Positions 1-10,877 of a stretch of 31,146 nt of DNA are shown here, piece by piece. Source of the DNA: Stereocaulon alpinum. Taxonomy: Eukaryota; Ascomycota; Lecanoromycetes; Lecanorales; Stereocaulaceae. Made by a program: the position numbers and the translations under genes. The DNA is taken from the NCBI GenBank assembly GCA_018257865.1, contig JAEUBA010000177.1, positions 1-31,146 on the forward strand. Direction: 5' to 3'. How positions within the stretch are numbered: position 1 is the stretch's first letter; every line of letters starts with the position of its first letter. The notes under the pieces were generated by a model. It saw only the letters and a program-made list of their open reading frames with translations. It was not told where the DNA came from and ran no database searches.

Positions 1-122
1 GAAAGGTTTCTTTCGCGTCTAGAGGGCCTTCAACCCCCCTAGATTTCCTAATAATGTAAGAGAACACCCTCATTAGTATATATAGATACTAGAATAGGCG
101 TATAAATCAATCAATCAATCAA
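1..122 (+). mobile_element. 3' end of a Tad1-like LINE (truncated by window edge)
   Basis: These are the last bases of a non-LTR retrotransposon: a 3' UTR ending in a short simple-repeat tail. The segment is nearly identical to the 3' end of the larger plus-strand LINE at 20866-20987 and to the reverse complement of 1517-1640, so family membership is direct. This copy still has several CpA/TpG sites (for example around 55-72) where the 20.9-kb copy reads TpA, so it is less RIP-mutated. The coding part lies outside the window. The tail abuts reversed Gypsy-1 leader sequence, so this LINE inserted into a Gypsy-1 element in antisense orientation. Confidence 0.85.
105..122 (+). repeat. (TCAA)n LINE tail
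   Basis: About four units of TCAA follow the shared 3' end gcgtataaa. The same tetranucleotide, or its decayed form TTAA, terminates each of the four LINE 3' ends in the window, on either strand. This family therefore ends in a tetranucleotide repeat rather than poly(A). Confidence 0.85.
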
Positions 123-166
123 CTAAGAGATTTTATATCGCCCGTAATAATAGAGATTTATTCTAA
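123..166 (-). mobile_element. Gypsy-1 untranslated leader (reversed fragment)
   Basis: The reverse complement matches the bases just inside LTR B at 23276-23320, including the shared gggcgatataaaa stretch. It is the leader, with the primer-binding area, of the element to which LTR A belongs. It is cut at 122/123 by the LINE insertion. Confidence 0.8.
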
Positions 167-415
167 TATTAGGGGCCGGCTTAGAGCGAGTTAATAGGGG
201 TGTTATTAGACTAAGAGAATAAATCTAAGGAAGGAAAGCTATATATATAGAGTGTATATAAGATATATTAGGGACGCGCTTAGGCGCTAAGGCTAAAGGG
301 GCCTAGCGTTAGATACTAGCAAGAAGTATAATAAATATAAGTAAGAAGTTTAATAAATATTAGTAAGTAACGAAAGAATACTAGTAAGTAATTAACGAAA
401 GGCTAGCTCGTAACA
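167..415 (-). repeat. Gypsy-1 LTR, copy A (reversed)
   Basis: This 249-bp long terminal repeat, in element orientation, begins TGTTACGAGC at 415 and ends at 167. It has the same length as LTR B (23027-23275) and LTR C (28908-29156), and differences are mostly C/T and G/A transitions. On its outer 5' side it is followed by CTTTT (AAAAG in element sense) and then reversed Gypsy-1 pol. I infer that one crossover point of an inversion lies within this LTR, because its 5' flank fits the 3' flank of LTR C. Confidence 0.88.
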
Positions 416-420
416 CTTTT
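416..420. repeat. Target-site half AAAAG next to LTR A
   Basis: In element sense the bases before TGTTACG are AAAAG. The uninterrupted Gypsy-1 pol reads AAAAG then gagtattaag at 26426-26440. The matching duplicate is at 29157-29161, after LTR C, about 28.7 kb away. Confidence 0.75.
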
Positions 421-1516
421 TAGTCTTACTATAAATTAGGATATTATCTAAGTATACTTAGTAAAAGTTATTAAGGTACTTAAATAAGGTATTATTTATA
501 TATTACTAGTAGGAGGTAGGACCTCCTATTAGTCCGAAAGGTAATATATAGTATTTAAAGGCTTTAAAGGAAGTAGTAAAGGTAGTATAGTCTTTACTAT
601 CTAAATATATTCTAAGCTTATTAAATATAGTAATAATATTAAGCTTAGTAAGGTACTTATAACCTACTATATAAGCTAATACTTCTTTAATTAATAGAAT
701 TAGATAGCGGTTCTAAATTATAATTATATTAAGTCTATAGTAGTCTATATAGAATCTTAAGCTACTATCCTTCTTCTATACGAATAGTATAGGGGACGCG
801 TACGGAGTAGTACTTAGTAAGATAAAGCCCTTCTTTAGGTTCTCTTTAAGGTATTCTTTTACCTTCTATAGCTTAAAGCTAGATATTAGGTATAGTTAAC
901 TTTACGGTAGCTTCTTCCCTAGCTCTAATTTAATCTTATAATTATATAGTTAATATAGAGGGAGCACCTTTACCTTTTCTTTATTAAAGATATTAATTAG
1001 GTTATAGTACTCCTTTAGAAGCTTCTTCTTAATATTATCTTTAATATAGACGATAGTCTCGCGTATTACTTCCGTAGGGATATCTTTTCTTAGTTTACGT
1101 TCTATTCTAGTAAGGGTTATAGAGAAGTACTAAACTTAGTACTTCTTTAGATTCTAGGCTAGTAGGTGGAAGGCTACTATACTAATTTAACTAATATCTA
1201 ACGCCTTATTTTCTTTAGGCGGGGGAGAGGTAGTATAAGGGGTACTAACCTTTTTTAGGGGTTTTACTATAGTAATCTTACTTAGCTTTACTAGCTTAGG
1301 TATAGTTAATTTCGCTTTAACTTCTAGACTAGAGGTAGGCGGCTTAGGCGTAGGTATACTAGTATAGTTATAACGCCTTAGTATAAAGATAATATAATTA
1401 TCTACTATATCTAGTAGGACCTTATACTTATTTATCTATAGCTTACTAAGGATAATATATTAATTACCTAAGTTAGTAATAAGTATTAGTACGATAGACT
1501 CTATATAATCGCTAAC
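421..1516 (-). pseudogene. Gypsy-1 gag-pol fragment: protease/RT part, RIP-mutated
   Basis: The reverse complement aligns with 25325-26430 of the complete Gypsy-1, running from the stretch upstream of the reverse transcriptase into its central part and stopping just past the former Y-x-D-D box. Seen directly: the same order of blocks as the complete copy, including the region equivalent to the RT 'KKGFI' segment and 'FRLTGG', with stops at former Gln codons and no open frame. Its 3' boundary is the AAAAG site occupied by LTR A, and its 5' boundary is the LINE tail at 1517. Its missing continuation is the fragment starting at 29157, so the two were one gene before the inversion. It is certainly non-functional. 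Confidence 0.82.
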
Positions 1517-3217
1517 TTGATTGATTGATTTATTTATACGCCTATTCTAGTATCTATATATACTAATAAGGGTATTCTTTTATATTATCGGGAAATCTAG
1601 GAGGGGCCGTAAGCCCTCTAGACGTAAAAGAAACCTTTTTAGAGTTACCTCTTCTAGCTAAAAACTTTCGCTTATTAGCTTACTTATTATTCTACTCCGC
1701 CTATCTAACCTTACTACTAGGCTCTATAATACTAGTAACTATAATTTCTATCGCCCTACTAGGCCCTATAATACTTTAGTAGCTCTACTACCTTTAGCTT
1801 TAACTTATACTTAGGCTTCTTTATCTTTAGAGTTTTTAGTATTAATTCTACCTTAATAAGGAGTTTAGATTAGGAGAGCTATACCCTAGTAAGTTAGTAC
1901 TATATTAGGAATCCTAACCTAATTAGCTATCTTACCGCCGCCCTTATACTAGTAACCTTAGTTAGTATAGTCTTAATATTATAAGTCTCTACCTCTTTAA
2001 TAAGTTCCCTTTAAGTATCGCTAAGTTCTAAGTAATATAGGAGAATATACTTTATATCCTATTTCCTCTAACTATAACTATAGCGGGTACTACGGACCCC
2101 TAGTACCTTCGCTTTATATAAAAAGTAGTTAAACCTATTCTTACCGCTCTAAAGTTAGACTACTATTAAACTTTCTACCTTCTTAAGCTTTAGATAGTAG
2201 TTATACCTATCTCTAAATAATAGCTCCTTTTAGGCGGGCGTATATAAGTATTTAGGGATAGTATTTCTATATACCTCCTATTACTCTATCTATCTCGCTA
2301 TTACCTAACTCTATACTTTTTTAGCTAGGATACCTATATCCTAATACTCCTTAATATCTATTTTTAGGTTATACTAGTATACCTTCCTTTTCGTCGCTAT
2401 TAACGCTTAGTCTTAATCCTTTACTTTAAGCTCCTAAAGAGCCTATACTTCCTTTTTAAGTAATAAGATTAAGTATATTAGGCGCGCCCTTCCCCTTCTT
2501 CCCTATAGTAGTCTCCTATAAACTATACGGTTACCTTCTACTATTAAGGGGTAGATTCCCCTTAGTACCTAATATCTTATAACTAGGGTATTTAGTTAGG
2601 TCTAAATAGGGGGGATTACTACCTCCGCCTTTAAGACCTAAACCGGTATTACTTTATATACTCTAAGTACTATCTATAGGTAGTTATTCTATATTATCGC
2701 GAGTATTTTAATATACCTTTCTACTACTCCTAGCTCTTTAGTAGGGGTATACTAGATTAGGGCGGCGAATATAAGTATAGGTCTTACTACTATACTATAT
2801 ACTATCCTATACTTCTCGAATATAGCTCCCTAGGTCGATCCGGCTAGGTACTTAATTACTTAGGCTTAGGTAGCGGCCTTTACCTTTACCTACGCTATAT
2901 AGGGGCCCTAGCGGAGTTTAGTATTAATATATAGCCTTAGGACCTTAATACTTACCTCTAGTATAACCTCTATACTACTAAATTATACTATTTCTTTTAT
3001 ATTAAACCTCTTAGGCGTTCGCGATAGATATACTAGTTCGTATTTTTAGGGCGCGAATATTACTCCGTAAGTTTCTACCTATACTAAATAGAGCTTATAG
3101 GCCTACTCTAACTATCTATAGTTTATTTCCGTCGACTTACTATATACTAGTAGATATACGTTATCTACGAATCCTCCCACCTATACTAGGATTTTCGCTT
3201 TTAAGTATACTTCGATT
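1517..3217 (-). pseudogene. Tad1-like LINE, 3' part: RT end, C-terminal domain and 3' UTR
   Basis: This is the 3' portion of a minus-strand non-LTR retrotransposon. The (TTGA)n at 1517-1530 is its tail in reverse, followed by the 3' UTR shared with 20866-20987. Its reverse complement then aligns with plus-strand LINE ORF2 from about 19290 to 20850. At the 3217 end the frame reads a G-G-F-V-D-N box, the decayed form of the F-V-D-D catalytic motif of LINE RT. It stops exactly at the TSD CGATT of Gypsy-2 and resumes at 13083. The tail abuts Gypsy-1 pol (gttagcg...), its insertion target. In-frame TAA/TAG at former Gln codons make it a pseudogene. Confidence 0.85.
3213..3217. repeat. TSD of Gypsy-2 (left), CGATT
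   Basis: CGATT precedes the TG of the left Gypsy-2 LTR and recurs at 13083-13087 directly after the CA of the right LTR. Removing one copy and the element rejoins the LINE RT region in register with the intact-order LINE at about 19285-19300. Confidence 0.93.
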
Positions 3218-3490
3218 TGTTACGGCTCGCCTAGAGGTGATCGCAGGAGAAGGCAGCTTTAAAGAAAACTACCTTATATTAGGATTTAGCTAATAGGCTA
3301 CGCTTAGTATCTAGAAAATAGGATAAAGAAGAAAGGAAAGAGCTGGTAAGCTTATAAACCTAAATACCCTTAGGGCTAGCTCACCGCTAGTCCCTATCTA
3401 AGAACCGTATTAACTAGTATACTAAGCTATCTCTATACTAATACGCTACCTCTATACTAGTAGTAGGGCCTCTAGATTAGGATTATAATA
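3218..3490 (-). repeat. Gypsy-2 3' LTR (left)
   Basis: This 273-bp repeat starts TGTTACGGCTCG and ends ggattataata, where the right copy ends ggatcgtaaca. The inner CA has become TA. It is the 3' LTR in element orientation, lying next to the polypurine tract. Confidence 0.93.
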
Positions 3491-3493
3491 CTA

Positions 3494-3510
3494 CCCCCCC
3501 CTCTAAAAAA
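3494..3510 (-). other. Gypsy-2 polypurine tract
   Basis: On the minus strand this reads a run of A, then AGAG and seven G, a few bases before the 3' LTR. This is the standard position and composition of the plus-strand primer of a Gypsy element, and it fixes the element's orientation as minus. Confidence 0.8.
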
Positions 3511-3519
3511 CTACGTCCG

Positions 3520-5906
3520 CGTAGTTATAGTTATTAGGCAATTATTATTAAGGTAGGTATAGTTATTAATCCTATTATTATAGGCCTTTAGCTAGGTAGG
3601 GAGTACTTATAGAGGGCCCTTCGCGTTAGGGTACTATAAGTAGAAGGCCCTTAATATATAAGGCGCTATTATTATATTAGAGTAGGGATACTATTCTAAG
3701 TCTTTATTAGTACCTCTCTATCTAATCTAATACTTTAAGGTAGAGCTAACTAGCTTAGAGCCTAGTATCTCCTCTAATTCCTACTTATCTTACTCCGGTA
3801 GAAGTTATATTAGGGCTAGGTTAGGGCGTTACTATCCTAGTAGGGGATTATTAGGATACCTATAGAGGGAATAGGAGTAGAATACTAGCTAGATTACCTA
3901 GTCCTATAGGAGTTCTACTTTCCAGCTTTCGCTAATCTTTTCTAAGACCTTAACTAGACTATACTAGCTATTAGAGAGCTTACGGGAGGGCCGATCTATT
4001 TTCTAGTTCTAAGTATTAACTAGTACTAGATCTCTAATATCCTAGTCTACCTTATAACGCTTATAGTTAGCTATTTATCTTATCTTATCCTACTATAACT
4101 ATAAGGAGGAGTATATAAATTATATAACATTTTCTATTTAGGAGGCGACTTATATAGCGTCTTCGCAATTTAGCTTCTCTAAGGCGGTAGTAGGAGGGTT
4201 AGGATTATAAAGGTCCTAGGAAGTACGTAGCTTATATCTATTCAGCAGCTAGAAAGGTATAATACCTAAAGATTTATAAGGTAATATTAACTAGGCTAGA
4301 TCTATAATTAGTAGTATCTAGCTCTAGTTATCCTAGTAGTATATATAGAAAGGCTAGAGACGCTACTTTATATACTAGTTTATAATCTCCGTTTAGCTAT
4401 TAATATTCGGATTATAGGATATTATTAGCTTTACCTTAGTACCTAAGATATAGTAGTACTCCTTCTAGAAAGTTAATATAAACTATACCCCTTAATCTAA
4501 TATAATAGAGTCGGGTATACCCTAGTAGTAGATCTAATAAGTTAGGAATAACTTAGCTATCCCTTTAGCTATAATAGTTCTATAGTATAGTACTAAGAGA
4601 GATTTCTTTAATAGTTAGTTTATAACTATAAAAGTAAAGTTATAGCTAGCCTCGTCTAGCGGTAGCTTAGTAAAGTTTATAGTTAAGTACTAATATAGAC
4701 GAGCTGGAATCTCTAGGGGCTTTAGGAAGCTTAAGGTCTTACCCCTATAAACCTTTATATAGGTATAGCTATAATTAGCGATATACTATACTATATTATT
4801 TTTAATATTCCTCTAGTAGTACTTATTAGATAGGATTATCTTAACCTTACTAATTCCTATATACGCGATAGCTGGCTAGGCGTAAATATAGTAGATTAAA
4901 GATATCCGTAGCTCTGATAGCTCTATTAGTACCTTAAGTCTACCTTAAAAGTATAGCTTACTATAGTCTAGGTTATAGTTAAGGTAGTTATTATAGGCTT
5001 ACTTACGTAGGGGTTCTAGCTCCGGCGAGTTCTTATTAGTATTAATTACTTAGTTAATAATATTATAGCCCTTAATATTATATACGGTTACTAAGGCGGG
5101 ATTAGGCGCTTCGCCTTTTAAGTACTCTTCTAGCTCTTTAGGGTCTATTAGCGTAGCTATAGGTAATAGCTTAACCTTTTCTATAGCTTAGACTAAGTTA
5201 TAGTCTAGATAGGCGGTAAGAGAGGTAATAGTAACCTCTTCTAGTATTTAAGGGTTAACCTTCTTATTTAGGAGGAGTTACTAGCTCCGGATTATACGTT
5301 TATAGGCTTCTAGAGGCGTAATATCTTACTCCCTATAAGATAGTATATCTATTATAGTATTCGTAATACCTATACGGTATATAATTATAAAGTAGAAGTT
5401 AGTAAAGAACTTAGCCTAGCGAGCTTAGCAGGCTATAAAGTCTTTAGTAGTTATAAAGTATTCTAATACTTTATAATTAGTATAGATATAGACCGACTTC
5501 TAAGCTCTAAGAAGCTCCAGCTTATACTACTAAAAGGAGTAGAAGATCGTAAATAGCTCCTTATTATAAATTAGGTAATTTAACTCCGTATCCCCTATTA
5601 TCTTTAAGAAGTATCCTACTAGGTAGAAGAGGCTATCCTTATATTTCTATAATAAGATACTAGTAACTACCCTATCTAAGGAATTCGTCTTAAGGCGGGT
5701 TTCCTTATAAGGATTATAATACTTAAGGATAGGGGTAGAGAGGAGTACTTAGCGGAGAGAGTCCTAAGTATAGCGATAGGTATTATTAAAGTAGAAAGGT
5801 ATATCCTTAGCTATTAGGTAGACGAGCGGAGCAGTAATCCTACTATATCCTTAGATAAACCTTTAGTAGAAGTTATAGAAGCCTAGGTAGCTTTAGATAC
5901 CTTATA
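3520..5906 (-). pseudogene. Gypsy-2 pol, 3' part: RT end, RNase H, integrase, chromodomain
   Basis: On the minus strand the frame starts at the Copia insertion with a decayed 'SYLGFYNFY-RFI' block (5890-5840), the RT/RNase H hinge typical of Gypsy elements. RNase H follows to roughly 5350. The integrase core lies at about 4850-4100, with recognisable 'HLASYR', 'FIVINQLLKKSLL' and 'IPDSIILD-G-QFI' stretches covering the usual catalytic Asp neighbourhood. Around 3820-3560 the reading 'LEEILGSKL', then 'LKYQIRQRGTNKDLEQYPYSN', resembles a C-terminal chromodomain, which in chromoviruses targets integration to heterochromatin. Stops fall at former Gln/Trp codons. The 5' remainder of the gene is at 10878-11980. 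Confidence 0.82.
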
Positions 5907-5907
5907 C
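5902..5907. repeat. Copia TSD (left), TTATA(C)
   Basis: TTATAC lies directly before the Copia 5' LTR and again at 10872-10877 after the 3' LTR. The uninterrupted Gypsy-2 frame is restored if one copy is removed. The final C could belong to the LTR, so the TSD is 5 or 6 bp. Confidence 0.85.
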
Positions 5908-6090
5908 GTTAGCAATATATAGTGAAATCTCTGACGTTGGACCCTAGCACTAGGCCTAATATAGTTAGCGTTTACTTAGAGAGGCCTTATTACCTATATA
6001 ACTTCTAGACTTAGCAACTTTAGAATAATCTACTCGATTACCTCTATAATTGCACGTAATAAGCTTCTTAGCTAACTATATTTGCTAAAG
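5907..6090 (+). repeat. Copia 5' LTR
   Basis: This 184-bp repeat, (c)GTTAGCAATATATAG to TTTGCTAAAG, matches 10688-10871 with about ten differences. All are C/T or G/A transitions and there are no indels. The first base is C here and T in the 3' copy, where the canonical TG start is seen. The exact right edge (6089 or 6090) is uncertain, because the terminal CA expected of an LTR is not visible. Confidence 0.92.
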
Positions 6091-6104
6091 GGTTATAAGC
6101 CTAG
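6090..6104 (+). promoter_or_regulatory. Primer-binding site, half-tRNA type (initiator Met)
   Basis: The bases gggttataagcctag adjoin the 5' LTR. They complement the anticodon stem-loop of initiator methionine tRNA (GGGCTCATAACCC core) if two RIP-type transitions are undone: TpG to TpA, and CpA to TpA. Copia elements are known to prime from the internal, anticodon-region half of tRNA-iMet, so position, sequence and family agree. Confidence 0.75.
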
Positions 6105-6244
6105 GTTTAGTACCCGCTAGCGACTACTTCTAGGCTTTCTAGACCTTCTATAGTACTCCTATATCTTTTACTATACAGTACTCCTATATACCTACGTATT
6201 AATACTCTTAATATACCTAATACCATTTCCTCCCTATTATTCGG

Positions 6245-9200
6245 TAGATTTAGAAGCGACTATAGAGTCGTCGACCTATAAGATCGAGAAGCTAAAGGGG
6301 GCTAAGAATTGGCCGCGTTTTAAATATAAAATATAGGCTATATTCGAGATAGACGATACTTAGGACGTAGTTAGTAGCGATAAGCTTCGACTAACTAAGC
6401 CTCTACGCCCTATATAGAGACCTACTATTATTAATAATAATAGCACTCTAATATCTCCTATAGTTACGGCCTCTACTGTAGATATAGCTATATTCCAGAT
6501 TCGCCTAGCTTAATAGGATAAGGATAATAAAGACTAAAAGAGGAAGAATTATAAGGGTATTATATACCTTATATTCTATACTAAGGAAGGCCCTAGGGAA
6601 TATATTAAGGGGCTAGATACTATCTATACTTAATAGGAGATACTAAAGAGGTAGTATAGAGTTTCTAACCTTTTAATACGAGACTTAGTACTATATATAA
6701 TTGCTTATATCTAGTCCTCCTCCTATAAATCTATCTAGGAATACACAGAAGCTATTAAGAAATAGTAGACTATTCTAGTTAATATAGGAGTTAGACTTCT
6801 AGACTAGATACTATCTTTATTCTTTCGCAGTAGACTCGAGGCTAGACTTAAACCTTATATATTCTAATTAATCTAGGCAGTAAAGGCCTCCGGCTAGGAA
6901 CTTAAGATTAATAATATATTATCTGCCCTTTCGGAGTATAATCGACGTATTAAAATCTAAGAGGATACGTCTAAGGCTATAGCAGCCTAATTCGGAAAGT
7001 AAGATAAATAGGATAAGCCTTAATTTAAGAAGAAAAAGGATACTAAGACTACTAGTTAGAAGTATAGTAATCCTCCTTATAGTTATTACTACTTAAGGAC
7101 TTATAGCGATACTTACTACTTCCTACTATATCTAGAACTCCGCCTAAAAGACTAGGTCCTAGCTGCTAGTAAGGAAGACTTAACGATTAAAAGCTAACGC
7201 AAGAAGGCCTCCTTAGCTAGACGTAATAGGAGTACTAAGGACTTACTATTAATAGCAATTCGTATTATTAAGGCCCTTAGTACTAAAGTTATTAATATAT
7301 TAATCCCTTCTACTCCGAAGGAATAAGCCGTCTATATAGACACCGCCTCTAATATATATACGCTATAGGATCGGTCTAGATTTAAAGACTATAGGCCTAG
7401 TAATAAAACCCTTACTAGTATTAATAGTAAGGCTCTAAAAGTCCTTAGGATTAGTACTACGCTGTATTTAAGAGTCCTCTATAGTAAAGTTGAATACGTC
7501 TAAATTAGTAACGTATATTATATCCCTAATATAAATTATAACCTTCTATTAATTATAATACTAGAAGATAAGGGCTGCTACGCTATAATTAAAGACGGAT
7601 ACTTCGATATTATCAACTCTAAGGATAATAAGGTTATACTAAGAGGCACCTATATTAGTAAGAGCTATTTACTTAATATAAAATATTTAGATCTACCGTA
7701 AGTATTAAGATCTTCTAAAAAGTCTCTAGCTAATTATACGTCCTAGGATAAATAGTATTAACGCCTTAGCTATCTAGGTATATAAGACGTTAAGAAGCTA
7801 TCTAAAATTACTACCGGTATTAACGCCGCTATAGCTAATAAGCTTTAGAAGGATATTTCTCCGTATAAGCTATACGAGGAATATACTTTAGGTAAGATAA
7901 CTAAGGTGTATAATCGAATTCCTTATTAATAAGACGCCTCTAAGCGAGAGACGGTTAAAGGAGCTAAGATTTTATTAGATATTACTAGAGGTAGTCTTAT
8001 TAAGGTTACTAAGGGAGGATATCGCTACTACGTCTCCTTTATTTATAAGGCTACTAATATAGTCTAGATTTATATACTAAAGTATAAGTTAGAACTTCCT
8101 ACTATAATTCGATACTTCTTAGTCTAGATAGCGAATTAGGGCTATTTAGTATATCGCTTTACTAGCGATAATAAGGCTATCTACGCGTCTAAGGAAGTCT
8201 AGGATACTCTCCTAGACCTTAGGATTTAATAGGAGCCTTTAATACTATATACGCCTAATTAGAACGTAATTGCGGAGCGTACCTTTCGTACGCTTTTTAG
8301 ACGTATAAGAGCTATTCTTCGAGATACTAGATTTAGCTAATCCCTATAGGGTGAAGCCCTTAACTATATTATCTATACTAAGAATAAGTCTCCCTTATTA
8401 ATCGATTCAGCTACTACTCCTTATAGAGCTTAGACTAGGACTAAGACTAATATTAGCCTATTTAAGCCTTTTAGATATATTACCTATATCTATAATACTA
8501 ATCCTTCTCTAAAGAAATTGGATAATAAGGCTATTAAGTGCAAATTCCTAAGCTATAGTAAGAATAATAATTAGTACTACTTCTAAGATCTTTAACGTAA
8601 ATACGTTATCTCCTCTACCTAGGTCTAATAGGAGCTTAACGCCTCTATCGATAATAAAGAGATAGGGGGTAATAGCGAATTCGATAAAGATAACTCCTAG
8701 TAATTATTTACTATCAATAGGCCGCTATTAGCTAATAAGGACGTCTAGGCTACCTAAGCTACTAACGTATTACCGGTAGAAGATACTCGATTGCCTAATT
8801 TAGATTTAGAAGATAAATAGACTACACTAGAGTCTCTGCCTTCGCCTTCGTCTTCGCCCTCGCCTCTATCTTCGCGTCCTCCTTCACCTCAGCTACCGCT
8901 AGACTTACCTCTACCTCCTCCTAACCCAGAAGTCCGCCTAACACGCACTTATATTTAGGAGAAGCCTAATTATAGGTAACTGTATACTAGTCGCAAGTAT
9001 TAGAAGAAGGGCTTTACAGCGAGAGCTTATAAGGTAATAGTAGACTAAGCACCTACTATCCCCGCTAATATTAATATTACCCTTTCCGGCCCTGATAAGG
9101 ATAATTAGATAGTAGCCTTATAGGAAGAGCTTAATTCGCTAGAAGTAATAGGAATATAAGATTTACCTACGCTACTTCTTAGTAGTAGAAAGGCCTTATT

Positions 9201-10640
9201 TAGTCGATAGGTTCTTACCCTAAAGCTTAATTTAAATAGAGATGTTACCCGCTATAAAGCACGCTAGGTAGTTAAAGGTTTTAAGTAGGTTAAAGGTCTA
9301 GACTTTAATAAAACCTTCTTAAGTATAGTTAAAGGTACTATAGTTAGAATACTGATAGCGCTCTACGCTAAGTATAACTATAAGATAGAATAATCTAATA
9401 TTACTACCGCCTTCCTAGAGTCTCACCTAAAGGAAGAGGTATAGGTTAAGTAACCTTATAGCTTTACGAATAGTAACCTAACTAATACTTACTAACTAAG
9501 ATATACCTTATATAATCTTAGGTAGTCCCTGCGCGAGTAGTATAATACTATTCGCTAATTTATAGAGTCGCTAGGATATTCCTAGCTAGTAAAAGACTAC
9601 TCTATATTTACTAGCGATAATAGTATAATAGTCGTATTTTATATTAATAATATACTTATATACAGACCTAATAAAGCTATAATCGCCGAATTTAAATAGA
9701 ATTTAGATTAATAATTTAGAATAAAATACCTTAGTAACGTTAGCTAGTATTTAGGAATATTAATTATTCGAGACCGTTCTAATCATACTATTTATATTAA
9801 CTAGACTACCTACGCTAAGTAGCTAATTAGTTAATTAGATATAGAGGATTATTAACTAGCTACTTCTCCTATAGAGAGAGGTAATAATATAACTGCAGCT
9901 CCGGAGAATTATACTGCGAATAGGGAGGAAGTAGAAGGCTACCGCTCCTTAGTTAGTACCCTCTAGTAGTTAGTTATAATAATATAGCTAGACCTTACCT
10001 ATATAGTTAGTAAGTATAGACGCTACTCTAATAACCCTATAACTAAGTACTTTAATACTGCTAAGCGGATTACTAAATATTTGGTAGGTACTACTAACGT
10101 TAGATTATACTATAGACCTAAAGACGTTACTAGGTTTAATACTATAGGTAAGCTTATTAGCTAGACGGATTCTTTATAGTCTAACGATAAGGCTACGTCC
10201 TATACAACTTTAGGCTATATCTTTTAACTTTAGAATAGACTAATTAGCTGGTTAAGTAAGCTATAGACCTTATATACTAACTCTACTATAGAGGCTGAGT
10301 ATATTACCTAATCTAATACCGCTAAGGAATTAGTCTTCCTAGCGTAATTACTTACTAAAATAGGATATAACGAGGATAATATTAAGCCTATACGCCTTAT
10401 AGGAGATAACTAATTAGTAATTAAGCTTGCTAATAACCTAGTAAATTATACTTATACTAAGTATATTCGCAATAAGTTCTACTTAGTACGCGAAATAGTT
10501 AATAATATAGGCGAACTTTCTATTAGCTATATTAACACTGCGGATATAGTTACTAACGGAATAATAAAGCTAATTACGCCTAACGACTTCGCCCCTTATA
10601 GATATAAGCTTAGACTATCCCTGAGTATAATTAGCTAAGG
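6245..10640 (+). pseudogene. Copia gag-pol polyprotein, RIP-inactivated
   Basis: Decayed frames give, in order: a gag N-terminus 'IEKLKGAKNWPRFKYK' (about 6270), and a CCHC knuckle at 7078-7119 whose Cys/His all read Tyr (Y-x2-Y-x4-Y-x4-Y). Next come a protease 'DTAS' at 7339-7350, and the integrase zinc region H-Q-R-L-S-H reading Y-stop-R-L-S-Y near 7756. The integrase core starts near 7970 ('LLDITRGSLIKVTKGGYRYYVSF'). A Ser/Pro-rich linker lies at 8820-8935 and RT runs from about 9215, with the catalytic Y-V-D-D reading Y-I-N-N at 9640-9651. RNase H ends near 10500 with 'YTKYIRNKFYLVRE', the Copia T-K-H-I box. Protein order before RT (integrase first) defines Copia rather than Gypsy. The loss of both RT aspartates and many stops make it dead. 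Confidence 0.93.
8820..8935 (+). other. Ser/Pro-rich linker of Copia pol, low RIP
   Basis: A run of tct/tcg/cct codons encodes Ser, Pro and Leu between integrase and RT, as is usual in Copia polyproteins. It keeps several CpA sites (tcacctcag, cccagaag), unlike flanking DNA. Confidence 0.7.
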
Positions 10641-10675
10641 ATTTAGAAGTTATAGTAGACCTTACCGTCGCCGAC

Positions 10676-10687
10676 TTTAAATAGGAG
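10676..10687 (+). other. Copia polypurine tract
   Basis: tttaaataggag immediately precedes the TGTTAG of the 3' LTR. This is the position of the plus-strand primer; a TpG to TpA change probably turned AAGTGGGAG-like sequence into this form. Confidence 0.7.
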
Positions 10688-10871
10688 TGTTAGTAATATA
10701 TAGTGAAATCTCTAACGTTAGACCCTAGCACTAGGCCTAATATAGTTAGCGTTTACTTAGAGAGGCCTTATTACCTATATAACTTCTAGACTTAGTAACT
10801 TTAGAATAATCTACTTGATTACCTCTATAATTACACGCAATGAGCTTCTTAGCTGACTACATTTGCTAAAG
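10688..10871 (+). repeat. Copia 3' LTR
   Basis: This 184-bp repeat starts TGTTAGTAATATATAG and is paired with 5907-6090. Differences between the two go in both directions between C/T and G/A, so both LTRs were mutated independently after insertion. Confidence 0.93.
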
Positions 10872-10877
10872 TTATAC
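10872..10877. repeat. Copia TSD (right), TTATA(C)
   Basis: Second copy of the duplicated target. Gypsy-2 RT continues from here as gttacttatatac. Confidence 0.85.

Larger units (their letters stand above)
5907..10871 (+). mobile_element. Complete Ty1/Copia element, inserted in Gypsy-2 RT
   Basis: This 4965-bp plus-strand retrotransposon is flanked by 184-bp LTRs. It has a half-tRNA primer-binding site, a single gag-pol reading frame in Copia order (gag, protease, integrase, RT, RNase H) and a purine-rich tract before the 3' LTR. It is the innermost, hence youngest, nested layer. It keeps more CpA/TpG than its surroundings, consistent with fewer RIP rounds. Stops are mostly TAA/TAG at former Gln codons, so it is no longer autonomous. 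Confidence 0.95.

Noticed and set aside
1517..1530. (TTGA)n/(TCAA)n arrays at 105, 1517, 20971 and 31026 as telomere or microsatellite loci
   Set aside because: They are short, do not match fungal TTAGGG telomeres, and each is attached to the same LINE 3' UTR, so they are LINE tails.
6090..6104. tRNA gene fragment
   Set aside because: Only the complement of an anticodon stem-loop is present, at the exact place of a Copia primer site; no cloverleaf surrounds it.
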